Origin: CAYOEV01 sp964403075
Lineage (GTDB): Bacteria > Bacteroidota > Bacteroidia > Cytophagales > Cyclobacteriaceae
NCBI GenBank assembly: GCA_964403075.1
Contig: CAYOEV010000012.1
Location: forward strand, 1 to 64,000
DNA length: 64,000 nucleotides
Direction: 5' to 3'
The notes beneath the pieces were generated by a model, which worked only from the letters and a program-made list of their open reading frames with translations, was not told the origin of the DNA and made no database searches. Positions 16,325 to 25,409 of this stretch are shown piece by piece; position 1 is the stretch's first letter, and each line of letters starts with the position of its first letter. The position numbers and the translations under genes were made by a program.

Positions 16325-16858
16325 TCAATCTATTTTCTCGAGGATTAAACTTACGGCAGCTTTTGAGTTGGCAATTTCGATAAAGGTTTGAGCATCTGCA
16401 TCTACTACGAGGGCACGTTGTTCACCATTTTGTTTGAGCTCAGCATTGTATTTTCCTTGAAAGGCCTCAATGTCCTTTTGGTCGTTTACAATGAATGTGG
16501 AGGCTTTTACAAAACCACAACCTTTTGGCTCCATGATGAAAACCTGCCAACTAGCCGCGTCTGCGGTCTTTTTAGACTTTTTCAAGCTCAATACATATTT
16601 ATCGTTCCACTTCCTGATACGCATCGAATCCGATAGATACGCTTTCCCATCTTCGCCATCCATGAAGTTTTTACCAATGGTCAGTTGCGTTTCTTCAGTC
16701 ATGACAACAAAATTGTATTGCCCCATTAAATTGTCTGGAAAAGTTTTCAAGTCTGACGTATTTGGGGGTTGCGGACTTGTGAATTTTACCTCCGTACATG
16801 CGCTTAAAAGCAGAATAACGATAAAACCAGAGAATAATTGACGGCCGTAATTGTTCAT
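16325..16858 (-). CDS. Hypothetical lipoprotein
   Basis: A 177-residue protein with a lipoprotein signal: a short charged start, a hydrophobic run and lipobox LLSAC at about residues 17-21. The mature part is polar, alpha/beta in composition, with no motif I recognise. It sits 31 bases after the second YceI-like gene and may share its transcript. It is probably anchored to the inner leaflet of the outer membrane or to the inner membrane. The role is unknown. Confidence 0.75.
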   Translation of the reverse strand: MNNYGRQLFSGFIVILLLSACTEVKFTSPQPPNTSDLKTFPDNLMGQYNFVVMTEETQLTIGKNFMDGEDGKAYLSDSMRIRKWNDKYVLSLKKSKKTADAASWQVFIMEPKGCGFVKASTFIVNDQKDIEAFQGKYNAELKQNGEQRALVVDADAQTFIEIANSKAAVSLILEKID

Positions 16859-16889
16859 TCCTTTATTTTAAGAACTAAGATAAATAGAA

Positions 16890-17483
16890 TCAGGAAGATT
16901 TGGGTTTGATTGATAATTTCAAATTGAACCGAATACCAATGTGTTCTTTGACTCGCACGGCACCTAATAATTTAACGGGTGGTTTGAGGTTGTAGTCTCT
17001 GATATTGATGTATTTGAAACCTGTACAAAATGTCCATTTGTGGTGTGAGTCATCGGTCAGAAGTGGGAATTGGTAGTGGCGGTTGATACCGGCAATGTAG
17101 ATTTGTGTTTTGGCCATTATGATCTCATTGTCCATGGTCAGATGATCTACTTTTACTTTTATGTAAGGATTTTCTTCATGCTGTAGCAGTTCTTTCATGT
17201 CTCGGGTCATCATTGGGATCAGACAATCAAAATTATTTACAGCAATGTCAAGTTCAGCATTTTTTAAATATAGCCCTTTGGCCGTGCCGTGGGCTTCTAC
17301 GACCAAAGGGTCTCTCATGAGATTGTCATTGTAAGTGCAATTGAATTTATTGATGTTGGTTTGTCCTTCAATAACCATTTCACTGCCTTCAGCCACTCGC
17401 ACTTCATATCTTTTGGTATTCGGCATGTAGGGGGAAAATGACGAAATAGAACTAGACATGAAAAGGAAGGCAAGCCAAATCAT
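16890..17483 (-). CDS. YceI-like periplasmic protein
   Basis: A 197-residue secreted protein distantly related to YceI (lipocalin-like beta-barrel, polyisoprenoid binding). It has a signal peptide (MIWLAFLFMSSSISSFS), an early GQTNINKFNC segment in place of the usual G-(S/T)-hydrophobic-F-W core, and the repeated beta pattern of the family. An ATG at 17543 would extend the frame, but its extra 20 codons are exactly the intrinsic terminator of the porin gene (17497-17531), so I start at 17483. Four cysteines are present in the mature part. It lies downstream of the porin, beyond that terminator, so it may be read through or have its own promoter. Confidence 0.78.
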   Translation of the reverse strand: MIWLAFLFMSSSISSFSPYMPNTKRYEVRVAEGSEMVIEGQTNINKFNCTYNDNLMRDPLVVEAHGTAKGLYLKNAELDIAVNNFDCLIPMMTRDMKELLQHEENPYIKVKVDHLTMDNEIIMAKTQIYIAGINRHYQFPLLTDDSHHKWTFCTGFKYINIRDYNLKPPVKLLGAVRVKEHIGIRFNLKLSIKPKSS

Positions 17484-17496
17484 TAGTCTGAATTTT

Positions 17497-17531
17497 AAAA
17501 AAGGCAGACCATTATCGTCTGCCTTTTTTTT
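17497..17531 (-). terminator. Intrinsic terminator after the porin gene
   Basis: On the minus strand a perfect seven-base stem GGCAGAC/GTCTGCC (17523-17517 with 17509-17503) with a seven-base loop is followed by a run of six T and preceded by eight A. It begins about 15 bases after the porin stop codon at 17546. The flanking A and T runs make it potentially bidirectional. Confidence 0.85.
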
Positions 17532-17545
17532 CTTGAAAATCATAA

Positions 17546-18817
17546 TTAAAAGGAAATAGCAGCTTCAATGTTGAAGCCGTCAAAACTGGCCCCCTGGAAT
17601 TTTGTTCCATCCCAGCCATTACCTTCATATTCATTATTCGTGTATTCCAGTTTTACGACTACATTATCAGTCATAAACCAACCCCCGCCAAAGTTAAGGC
17701 GGTTGATTTCTTGTGTTTCAGCGGTGTCATTGGCCTCTCCACTCACAGTATTGTAGCGACCACCAATGTAAAAGTTTTCATCACTACCAAAACGGTACAA
17801 CAATTCTGCGGCGAGTTGAGTGAAGTCCCCTCCAGGATCGTCACCATTGGAAGTTTTTTCTAGGATACCGAAGAATTCAAGTCCACCGAATTTCACAAAT
17901 GGGTTGATTTGGAAAGCGGTGTGGTAGGGGAATCTTGGATTGAAACGTGGAAGAAAGTCACTTGGGTTTGTGTCATTGATACCTTCTAGTACACTGTAAT
18001 ATCTAGCGCCGGCACGATCACCATTATACAAATAATCTCTGGTGCTTTGATCTGAGCTCGAATATATTGAACCTGTCAAACGGACGCGTAAGTCGTCATT
18101 CAACTGTTTGTCAAATCCAGCTTTCGCGTAAAATGCAAAACCGTTATCACCAGAAACAGGACTTTGGTTTAACCTACCATTTGATACGCCCACAAGACCG
18201 AGTAATCCGTTGCTTTGCACGGTAATTTCTGCAAAGGGTTCTGTGGTGAATGCGTCCATGATATAATTGCCCACAAATGGGTTATAGATGGATCTCGCAT
18301 TATCTGATCTTCTAAAGTGGGCATCACCGTAATTAATTTCATCCATACCCACCTTAATAAATGTTTTATCCATTATTCCGGACAGAAATCCCTCACTGAT
18401 GAAATCCAGTCTGTCCATCTGGATGTATCCACCCTTTACCCATGCCTCCGGGTGGTGCCGTGAGGAAAGGTATGTGCGCAAGTGCACACGCAATCCGTCG
18501 GCGAGCTGCGCATCGATGTTTAAATTTGCCACCGGCAGACTGAAATTATTGGCTAGTTCTACCAATGTATCTCCAACCAAGTCGTTTTCTTGGGAAAGAC
18601 CCTGAAAATGCATGGCAAAATCAGCACCAAACCGAACTTTTACTTCATCGAATTCAACCTGATTATCTTTAGAAGTTTCAAAAACATTCAACCCCTTTTT
18701 GCCAGGAGTTCTAAAATATTGAAGATCCCTTGGATCCTGCTCTCTTTCCTGCGACTGTGCGCTAAATACCAATACCGCGGTTATTGCAGTTAAGATTATG
18801 CGTTTAATTGTTTTCAT
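17546..18817 (-). CDS. Outer-membrane porin-like beta-barrel protein
   Basis: A 423-residue protein with a signal peptide (cleavage near residue 22, after VFSAQSQ), alternating amphipathic strands throughout and a C-terminal phenylalanine (AAISF), as in outer-membrane beta-barrels. It resembles the phosphate-selective porin O/P-like group in layout, but I cannot assign a substrate. It follows a YceI gene by 26 bases and is followed by an intrinsic terminator. With the FNR-like site upstream of the first gene, the YceI-porin pair may respond to low oxygen. Confidence 0.8.
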   Translation of the reverse strand: MKTIKRIILTAITAVLVFSAQSQEREQDPRDLQYFRTPGKKGLNVFETSKDNQVEFDEVKVRFGADFAMHFQGLSQENDLVGDTLVELANNFSLPVANLNIDAQLADGLRVHLRTYLSSRHHPEAWVKGGYIQMDRLDFISEGFLSGIMDKTFIKVGMDEINYGDAHFRRSDNARSIYNPFVGNYIMDAFTTEPFAEITVQSNGLLGLVGVSNGRLNQSPVSGDNGFAFYAKAGFDKQLNDDLRVRLTGSIYSSSDQSTRDYLYNGDRAGARYYSVLEGINDTNPSDFLPRFNPRFPYHTAFQINPFVKFGGLEFFGILEKTSNGDDPGGDFTQLAAELLYRFGSDENFYIGGRYNTVSGEANDTAETQEINRLNFGGGWFMTDNVVVKLEYTNNEYEGNGWDGTKFQGASFDGFNIEAAISF

Positions 18818-18843
18818 GTGTTACTTGTTAGGTTTAAAATAAT

Positions 18844-19389
18844 TTACTGATATTTTACATTGAACTTAATTGTGACTTTGTCTCCTGTTTTGATCGTTCC
18901 AAAAACAGCAGTGGGCGGCTCAATGCCATAATCTGACATATTAAAGGAGGTTTGACCTTGGAATGAAACACCTGTGCCTACGGCAGTTCGAACGTCCATG
19001 TAAATAGACCGGGTGACCGCGCCCACGGTCAGTCTACCGGCCGTTTTCATTAAGTTACCTTGCTGGCTTACATTCCTTACCCATTCGTACTTTACTTTGG
19101 GGAATTCACCGGCTTTCATGGCCTTGTACGTGTTTTTATTCATTGCATCTTTTCCGCTTTCAAGTTCTTTTACCGCTACATAAAAGTTGAGATAATTCAT
19201 GGTTGTGATTTGTCCATTGACAACACTTACCTCGGCGCTTCCGGATACATTATTTGCTTTGATTGTCCAGTCGTGCAGGGTAGAAGTGCCTTCAATTTTT
19301 AAGTCTGATTCAGCGTTGGACACTTGAAAAGTCTTGTTATCGCTAACAATAGAAAGAAGACTGAGAATTAAAATAGGTAGATGACTCAT
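18844..19389 (-). CDS. YceI-family periplasmic protein
   Basis: A 181-residue protein with a short signal peptide and a YceI domain: the early ESDLKIEGTSTLHDWTI region with the family H-D-W, then AVKELESGKDAMN, and late beta strands FNMSDYGIEPP. YceI folds into a lipocalin-like barrel that binds polyisoprenoids such as quinones; the ligand here is unknown. It is the first gene of the YceI-porin unit, 52 bases downstream of an FNR-like palindrome with a good -7 element (TAACGTTG, 19418-19411). The leader would be about 15 bases. Confidence 0.88.
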   Translation of the reverse strand: MSHLPILILSLLSIVSDNKTFQVSNAESDLKIEGTSTLHDWTIKANNVSGSAEVSVVNGQITTMNYLNFYVAVKELESGKDAMNKNTYKAMKAGEFPKVKYEWVRNVSQQGNLMKTAGRLTVGAVTRSIYMDVRTAVGTGVSFQGQTSFNMSDYGIEPPTAVFGTIKTGDKVTIKFNVKYQ

Positions 19390-19410
19390 GGTATGGTTGT
19401 TTTATAAAAA

Positions 19411-19454
19411 CAACGTTAGCTTATCCATGACAGATTTTATATGATGCGTATCAA
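19411..19454 (-). promoter_or_regulatory. FNR-like operator and promoter of the YceI-porin unit
   Basis: In the gene direction the operator reads TTGATACGCATCAT (19454-19441), one base off TTGAT-N4-ATCAA. TAACGTTG (19418-19411) follows with its TA 23 bases past the operator edge, one mismatch from TAnnTTTG. This is the same spacing as at the usp-ccoI promoter. A start near 19404 gives a 15-base leader before the ATG at 19389 and an operator centre near -43. Confidence 0.6.
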
Positions 19455-19494
19455 CAGGTACCATGACCTATTGCATACCTTTATCATATGAAAA

Positions 19495-22400
19495 TCAGTG
19501 ATTCGACCGCCCCAAATTCTCGAGGAAGGAGACCAACCGCCTGAGTAGGTTAAAATAAAGTACCACGTACCAAAAAGCGGTCATTAGCCAAAGAATGGCC
19601 ACATTGAAGAAGAGAGTATCTATTTGATAACCCATAAAGGGTTTAGTAGGTACGTAGAATTGGGTCCTAAAATCTAATGGACCATCTGTTTCCGGAATCA
19701 TGAAGATCGGGGCCCATTTACGAATTAGTTTATCTGGGGTCTCCACAATTCGTCGCACCAGGTCCTGTCGAACCACCAGGGTTGCGATGGCCTGATTTTG
19801 ATAGGCATTTCGATAGTCTTCCAATGGCATATCCAGCGTGGTGGCCAACTGTTGTTCTTTCTTGCTGCGATCTTCCCGGGCATTATTGAACCGATTCACA
19901 TATATTCTTCTCAGGGTCTCAATGAAAGCACGGGTTTGCTTGGCCACCTGTTCATCAAAAGCGCCTCGGTGTAATTGTTTAAAAACGGGTAACTTATTTG
20001 CTCCGACATTTTCCAGCAGTTCGCCCAGTTCAATGCGTAAAAGTTTGAATTTATCGTCTACTTGCTGTAAAGTTTCAGCATCAACAGACTCGTAATGGCT
20101 TTCACAGAAAGCCAAGAGTTTATCCAAAGTGGGTAGATAATAATTCTTATTGAATTCCGCATTGGTGATTTCCTGATCGATTTCGTAAAACGCTTGTTCG
20201 TACCTATTTCTCTTGAAGAAACCCACCATGGTTGCTTCAAATGCCCATCTGGAACCCATGATCTCCCCTACCAAAGGCACCCGGTCTTCACGGGTCATGG
20301 CAGGGTTTAGGCTGTCGAAACTCACTACTACCCCGCTAAGTAGCAGTTGTGGAATAATCAGAATAGGAATAAGAATGTATATCGTGATGGCATTTTTAAA
20401 AGTCGCGGATATATTCAATCCCAACATATTGGCTAGACAAGAAGTACTGAATAAAATCCCCCAGTGCATCAGAAACTGATCCTTAACGCCCAAAATCAAA
20501 CTGCTCACCAATACAAACAAAAAGGTTTGCACTCCAGATATACCGAACTGAATGAGTATTTTGGAAAACAGGTAGCCTCCGCGACTGAGGTTGAGAAATG
20601 TTTCTCGTTTCCGAATTTTCAAGTCACGCACGATCTCCTCCGCGCTTACGGTGAGTCCCATGAAAAGCGCCACGATGGTGCTCATGAAAAGGTACGCCGG
20701 CATGTTGCTGTTGAGCCCGTACACATAACTATCGGTGATGGAAGGATTGTAGTAATAAATGATAAAGGATAAGAGGGCAGCCAAGGCGGGCGCCTCTAGC
20801 AGGTTGATGATCACATACTGACGGTTAGAAATTTTAGAGAGCCAGTCCCTTTTAATGAATATCCCGGCTTGACGCAGTTTGTTGGGTAGATTTAATGATA
20901 CAGGTGGTGGTTCATTGCTATGGATTGTTTTGGGGGGTTCTGTTTTTTGCTCAAAAAATTCGTACCATTGAGATGGAGAGACTTTCCGTTTATTGGTGAA
21001 AACTCCGTATTCATTCACCACCTTCGTTTCAATGATGTTGAATATCTGTTCTGGATTTACATTTCCGCATTCCACACATTCGCCTTGCTCCTGGTCTATT
21101 ACCCTTATCAATTGTTTGAAATAAACAACGGCCTCTACAGGGTTGCCATAATAAATTTGGTAACCACCCGTATCCAGAATAAGCAGTTGGTCGAACGACT
21201 TGAAGATATCTGAAGACGGCTGATGAATGACGACAAAAATGAGCTTGCCTTTAAGCGTAAGTTCCTTAAGTAAGTCCATGATATTTTCGGCATCACGGGA
21301 TGATAAACCGGAGGTGGGTTCATCTAAAAAAAGCACCGAGGGCTCACGAAGCAATTCGAGTCCAATGTTGAGTCTTTTACGTTGGCCACCACTGATGGTT
21401 TTCGATATGGGGGAGCCAACCTTAAGGTCTTTTACCGCAGTGAGGCCAAGGTTAATAAGTGTCTTCTCCACTAGTTTATCCATTTCCCCCTTACTCATTC
21501 CATCAAAACATAGTTTAGCGGCATAATACAGGTTTTGGTATACCGATAGGTCCTCAATGAGCAGGTCGTCCTGAGGTACATGACCCATTACGCCTGCAAT
21601 TTTGTCTTTGTTTTTATGGATGTCGATCCCATTGATGCGTACAAAGCCCTGACTGGGCTTTTCCGACCCATTGAGCACGTTGCACAAGGTAGATTTACCT
21701 GACCCGCTGGCACCCATAATCCCGATCAGGCGGCCGCCTACCTCAGAGAGGTGTATGTTCTTTAAACCAAGTTTACCAGATGGAAATTTAAAATCCAGAT
21801 TTTTAGCCTCAAAGGTGATGGGTTGAGAAGCTTCCTGCCTCATGTATTGGGCCACGACGTCACCGAAATAAATGGGGTTCATCTTTTCCCGTCGCAGGCT
21901 GCTTCCCGGTGCAAAAACCTTTACCTGACTGTCCTTTAATGGCAGTCCATTGAGTACCAATCCCGGTCGCCCCATGTATTTAAGGAAGTAGCTGTCTACT
22001 TCGCCTGGCACACGCAGTACGGCCAACATTCCACCAAGGCCTTTTCTTGACAAATGGTGATATTCAAAGCCCAGATCATCCGGGTCGGAGCTGATAATCA
22101 GTACATTTTCGAAGTTGAAATCCGAGTGGGTATGGCCCAGGATGAATTGCTCAATGTTTCGGATTTCAGCATCTGAAATATTAAAAGCTTCTCCAATGGT
22201 GGTCAGCAACTCATTCTCCCGGTCCGAAATAGTTCCGTCTGCAATAATGATACTGATGAGCTCTACAATGATGACAATTTTCTGTTGGCGGGTGAGTTCC
22301 AGGTTGATTTGTCTACAAATCGTCTTGATTTGTATTTGCTCCTCTTTGATATCTGTTTGTTTATTCTGGAGGATGAGTATGCTGTAACTGTCGAATTCCT

Positions 22401-22542
22401 GGAGATAGGCCGAAGCCATGTCTCTGCTCAGATGGTCCGTTAAATAGGATTCAATCTGAGTACGTTCATTTTTGGTTACTTCGTCTTCTTTGGCTACGAT
22501 AGCAAATAGTTTGATAATTGCCGTCAATAGTGGACCACTCAT
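19495..22542 (-). CDS. ABCG-type transporter with N-terminal TerB-like and FHA-like regions
   Basis: A 1015-residue fusion. Residues about 1-140 are helical and resemble TerB (IADGTISDRENELL). Residues about 145-235 look FHA-like by their beta pattern. The ABC domain (about 242-470) has Walker A GASGSGKS (277-284), signature ISGGQRKR (383-390) and Walker B VLFLDEP (403-409). The membrane domain (about 580-1015) has ABC-2 helices, interrupted by a long soluble stretch (about 765-920) between two groups of helices. The nucleotide-before-membrane order is that of half-size ABCG exporters. Substrate unknown. A hairpin separates it from the lipoprotein gene upstream. Confidence 0.88.
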   Translation of the reverse strand: MSGPLLTAIIKLFAIVAKEDEVTKNERTQIESYLTDHLSRDMASAYLQEFDSYSILILQNKQTDIKEEQIQIKTICRQINLELTRQQKIVIIVELISIIIADGTISDRENELLTTIGEAFNISDAEIRNIEQFILGHTHSDFNFENVLIISSDPDDLGFEYHHLSRKGLGGMLAVLRVPGEVDSYFLKYMGRPGLVLNGLPLKDSQVKVFAPGSSLRREKMNPIYFGDVVAQYMRQEASQPITFEAKNLDFKFPSGKLGLKNIHLSEVGGRLIGIMGASGSGKSTLCNVLNGSEKPSQGFVRINGIDIHKNKDKIAGVMGHVPQDDLLIEDLSVYQNLYYAAKLCFDGMSKGEMDKLVEKTLINLGLTAVKDLKVGSPISKTISGGQRKRLNIGLELLREPSVLFLDEPTSGLSSRDAENIMDLLKELTLKGKLIFVVIHQPSSDIFKSFDQLLILDTGGYQIYYGNPVEAVVYFKQLIRVIDQEQGECVECGNVNPEQIFNIIETKVVNEYGVFTNKRKVSPSQWYEFFEQKTEPPKTIHSNEPPPVSLNLPNKLRQAGIFIKRDWLSKISNRQYVIINLLEAPALAALLSFIIYYYNPSITDSYVYGLNSNMPAYLFMSTIVALFMGLTVSAEEIVRDLKIRKRETFLNLSRGGYLFSKILIQFGISGVQTFLFVLVSSLILGVKDQFLMHWGILFSTSCLANMLGLNISATFKNAITIYILIPILIIPQLLLSGVVVSFDSLNPAMTREDRVPLVGEIMGSRWAFEATMVGFFKRNRYEQAFYEIDQEITNAEFNKNYYLPTLDKLLAFCESHYESVDAETLQQVDDKFKLLRIELGELLENVGANKLPVFKQLHRGAFDEQVAKQTRAFIETLRRIYVNRFNNAREDRSKKEQQLATTLDMPLEDYRNAYQNQAIATLVVRQDLVRRIVETPDKLIRKWAPIFMIPETDGPLDFRTQFYVPTKPFMGYQIDTLFFNVAILWLMTAFWYVVLYFNLLRRLVSFLENLGRSNH

Positions 22543-22562
22543 TTCAGATCAATTTAAAATAA

Positions 22563-22592
22563 AAGGGACCATAAAATCCATTATGATCCCTT
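22563..22592 (-). terminator. Hairpin between lipoprotein and ABC transporter genes
   Basis: A stem of twelve pairs with one mismatch (AAGGGATCATAA with TTATGGTCCCTT on the minus strand) and a six-base loop is followed by TTATTTTAAA. It lies 22 bases after the lipoprotein stop and 21 bases before the ABC start. It probably terminates the lipoprotein transcript; partial read-through to the transporter is possible. Confidence 0.6.
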
Positions 22593-22614
22593 GCTATAAA
22601 ATTTCTTACAAGAA

Positions 22615-23502
22615 TTACTGGGTGATGAATAAACGAAGTTGAGCCACCCGCTCAGTGATATCTCTTAAGGTTTCATCGTTCAATACAAGGTCTCCTCTAT
22701 TGTTGCTAATTTCTTCCTCAATGTTCAAGTCGCCATAACTTGCCTTGATGCCCTCCAGTTCATTGAGCACCTTGGTAACCGTGGAGGTCTGTTCTACGCC
22801 CATCATCAATTCCACCAAGTCGGCAGTCGGCTTTTCTTGGTCCAGTATGGTTCTGATAAGTGGTGACAACACCTGATTGCGCGCGTCATCTGGAAGTAGG
22901 TTTTTCGGATAGGTATCCACAATTTGTGTGGAAATAAACAAACCTTCCACAAAACTTCCTGTAATTAATAGTGCGGCCAGACTGGCCCGGTTGTCTTTCT
23001 TTAGTAAAGTTTCTGCCTGGTCTACTGTGTTATTGACGATGGTTGCAAGGGAATCACGGTTTTCAATTTGTGCTTCAAATCTTTTCAACTGATTTTGCCC
23101 CAAGGCGTCAGCAATATTTAGTTTTTCAGCCAATTTCTTGGAAGCTTCCAAATAGAGCAAAGCTTCCTGTGTTTGGTTATATGAACTGAGGTAACCAATG
23201 TCTGTGGAGTATATTCCCAAATTTAAAGCTACCTTATCTTCCAGCGCACCTATATAAGCATCTACCTTGTCAACTTCATTCAAGAGAGATGGATTGAAAT
23301 CAGCCCCAGTTGCTTCCAGAAGAAACGGAATTTCGGAAGGCGAGGGAATTTCATTAAGCACAGTAGTCACGTTTTCCTTCAACTCTTCTTTCGCTTGTTC
23401 GAACTCCTCATCATTGGCATTATTGGATTGGGGACTGCTGCAGCCAATAAGTACCAACAAGTATAAAGAAGGCCCAAAAAAGCCGGCGAATAAATGTTTC
23501 AT
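22615..23502 (-). CDS. Hypothetical lipoprotein
   Basis: A 295-residue protein with lipobox LIGC near residue 20 after the start at 23502; an ATG 12 codons earlier (23538) would add charged residues before the signal and is less likely. The mature protein is helical and acidic, with long runs rich in Glu, Leu, Asn and Ala, and no motif I recognise. Proteins of this type occur widely in Bacteroidota as uncharacterised lipoproteins. It precedes the ABC transporter on the same strand, but a hairpin lies between them, so a shared role is uncertain. Confidence 0.75.
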   Translation of the reverse strand: MKHLFAGFFGPSLYLLVLIGCSSPQSNNANDEEFEQAKEELKENVTTVLNEIPSPSEIPFLLEATGADFNPSLLNEVDKVDAYIGALEDKVALNLGIYSTDIGYLSSYNQTQEALLYLEASKKLAEKLNIADALGQNQLKRFEAQIENRDSLATIVNNTVDQAETLLKKDNRASLAALLITGSFVEGLFISTQIVDTYPKNLLPDDARNQVLSPLIRTILDQEKPTADLVELMMGVEQTSTVTKVLNELEGIKASYGDLNIEEEISNNRGDLVLNDETLRDITERVAQLRLFITQ

Positions 23503-23599
23503 TGCGATTAGGTTTATGTTTTTGGTAGTGGTGTACAAACTATCTAATCAATGTTAATGCATTTTTTGCATCCACAGAAATATCACACTTAATTTTCAA

Positions 23600-25288
23600 T
23601 CAGTTCCACTTTGGCGAGGTAGGATTAGGAAGGTAGAAACCAAAAGGATCTTCTTCAAAATGCTCCGCATACCATGGTTTTTGGGTGGCCATGCGCACAT
23701 CGGTCAATTTGATGTCCCGTGGGTCTGAATGTCCAAGCACCTTGGTCAATTCCAGCATGTCCTCATGGAAGCCAGTCAGGTATTTGTGGATGCGTGTAGA
23801 TTTCTCAGGAATACTGATACCGTGCATACGCCACTTGTTGTTGGTGGTTATCCCCGTAGGACAATGGTTGGTATGACATTTCAGCGCCTGGATACAGCCA
23901 ATGGCCAACATCGCTGCCCTTGCGGTTTCAATGGTGTCGGCACCAACTGCAAATGCCAAAGCAGCATGTGCTGGAGTGAAAATCTTTCCGGAGGCGCTGA
24001 TCTTGACCTGATCCCTAATTTTCGCCTTCACAAGCGCTCGATGGAGGTAGGCGACCGACTCAATGACACTCCCATAGCCGACATAATTAACAAAAAGATT
24101 GGGTGCTGCACCGGTACCTCCATCGGCTCCATCGAGCTGAATGATATCAGGCCCTTCTCCCGTTGCCCGTATGGCCTCCACGAGCAGGTCTATTTCCTGC
24201 AGTTTCCCAAGACACATTTTAATACCGACGGGAAGTCCGCTGAGTTCGCGTAGTTCTTTACAGAAATCCATGAGTTTCAGAATGGACGCTTTAGGGTCTG
24301 TGTCGTATAATTCTGCGTGTTGATTGGGGCTGATTAAAGTTTTCCAGGGTTGCACCTTTCTTACGTCAGCAATGTCGGGATCAACTTTCACACCTGGCAA
24401 ATGGCCACCCATACCTGGTTTGGCTCCCTGCGAAATTTTGAGTTGAATCATCTGAATGTTAGGAAACTCCCCGAGTGTTTCTTTGAATAATCCTTTATCC
24501 AGCACCCGGGTTGGCTGGCCATTCGGAAGGGTAGCTTCTTTGCCAGCTCCAAATTTTCCGGTACCTAATTGCCAGACGACATCATTTCCCGCAACGGCAT
24601 GCGGACCGCAGCCGCCTTCGCCTGTATTTAGGAAAGCTACTCCTCGGGTACCTAAACTCATGCATTCACACGATTTGTAATTGAGCGAACCGTAACTCAT
24701 GGCAGAGATATTTATCGTATTCTTAATTTTAAATGGTTTAATATTTTTTCTGTGCTCGCCCACTACCAATTCGTAGGTGGGTTCCATGTGTGCGCCAAAA
24801 TTATTGTGCAATATGCGTGAGTAAGAAGTGTTTTCTGTGTCGTAGACATCCAATTCTGTTCCGAAACTGGTCATCGCTTTTATCCCCTTAGCTTTCTGAT
24901 AAACGTAGTCCCGAACGATCTTAGGCATAGGCCTACCGTCGGTGTTGGTCTCATTGAAATATTGCAGATACTTGTCCCGAAATACGTTTTCGAAGGTATA
25001 CCGCAGCCGCCCGACAGGCCCGTAAATTCGGGTGATGGTGTGGTCATCCTGAATAAACACATCTCTGATACCGAACAAAATTAGTCCGGTTACCAATGCT
25101 GCCACACCGTATATCCAGCCCATAAAAAGCCACAATGGAATGGCTGCAAGAAAAACCAACCCTGTTAACCACTCTACAGGTCTTTGCAAGGGAGGAATAT
25201 AGCCGGGAGGAGTTAGGGTTTTTTCTTTGCCTTTTTGCTGGTATCGATTCAAGATTTGTTTTGATACCGAAGAAATTTTGTAAGCCAT
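23600..25288 (-). CDS. FMN-binding glutamate-synthase-type protein with membrane anchor
   Basis: A 562-residue protein. Two hydrophobic segments (about 36-75) precede the glutamate synthase FMN/4-alpha barrel domain (about 120-510). This contains SAMSYGSLNY, the FMN-binding barrel motifs QLDGADGGTGAAP and KISASGKI, and the 3Fe-4S cysteine cluster CIQALKCHTNHCPTG. No glutamine amidotransferase domain and no NADPH-binding small subunit adjoin it, so the reaction is uncertain; stand-alone members of this family are common and uncharacterised. The enzyme would act at the cytosolic side of the membrane if the N-terminal helices are inserted. Confidence 0.88.
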   Translation of the reverse strand: MAYKISSVSKQILNRYQQKGKEKTLTPPGYIPPLQRPVEWLTGLVFLAAIPLWLFMGWIYGVAALVTGLILFGIRDVFIQDDHTITRIYGPVGRLRYTFENVFRDKYLQYFNETNTDGRPMPKIVRDYVYQKAKGIKAMTSFGTELDVYDTENTSYSRILHNNFGAHMEPTYELVVGEHRKNIKPFKIKNTINISAMSYGSLNYKSCECMSLGTRGVAFLNTGEGGCGPHAVAGNDVVWQLGTGKFGAGKEATLPNGQPTRVLDKGLFKETLGEFPNIQMIQLKISQGAKPGMGGHLPGVKVDPDIADVRKVQPWKTLISPNQHAELYDTDPKASILKLMDFCKELRELSGLPVGIKMCLGKLQEIDLLVEAIRATGEGPDIIQLDGADGGTGAAPNLFVNYVGYGSVIESVAYLHRALVKAKIRDQVKISASGKIFTPAHAALAFAVGADTIETARAAMLAIGCIQALKCHTNHCPTGITTNNKWRMHGISIPEKSTRIHKYLTGFHEDMLELTKVLGHSDPRDIKLTDVRMATQKPWYAEHFEEDPFGFYLPNPTSPKWN

Positions 25289-25409
25289 GTGAAGGATAGG
25301 TTGGTTTAAAACTGAATCTACTTAAAAAGTTACGATTGATCCAATGGTTACTTTTAGAATCTTTAAAATAAGAATTCGGATAAATTTTAATATTGTCTTA
25401 TCAGATACA

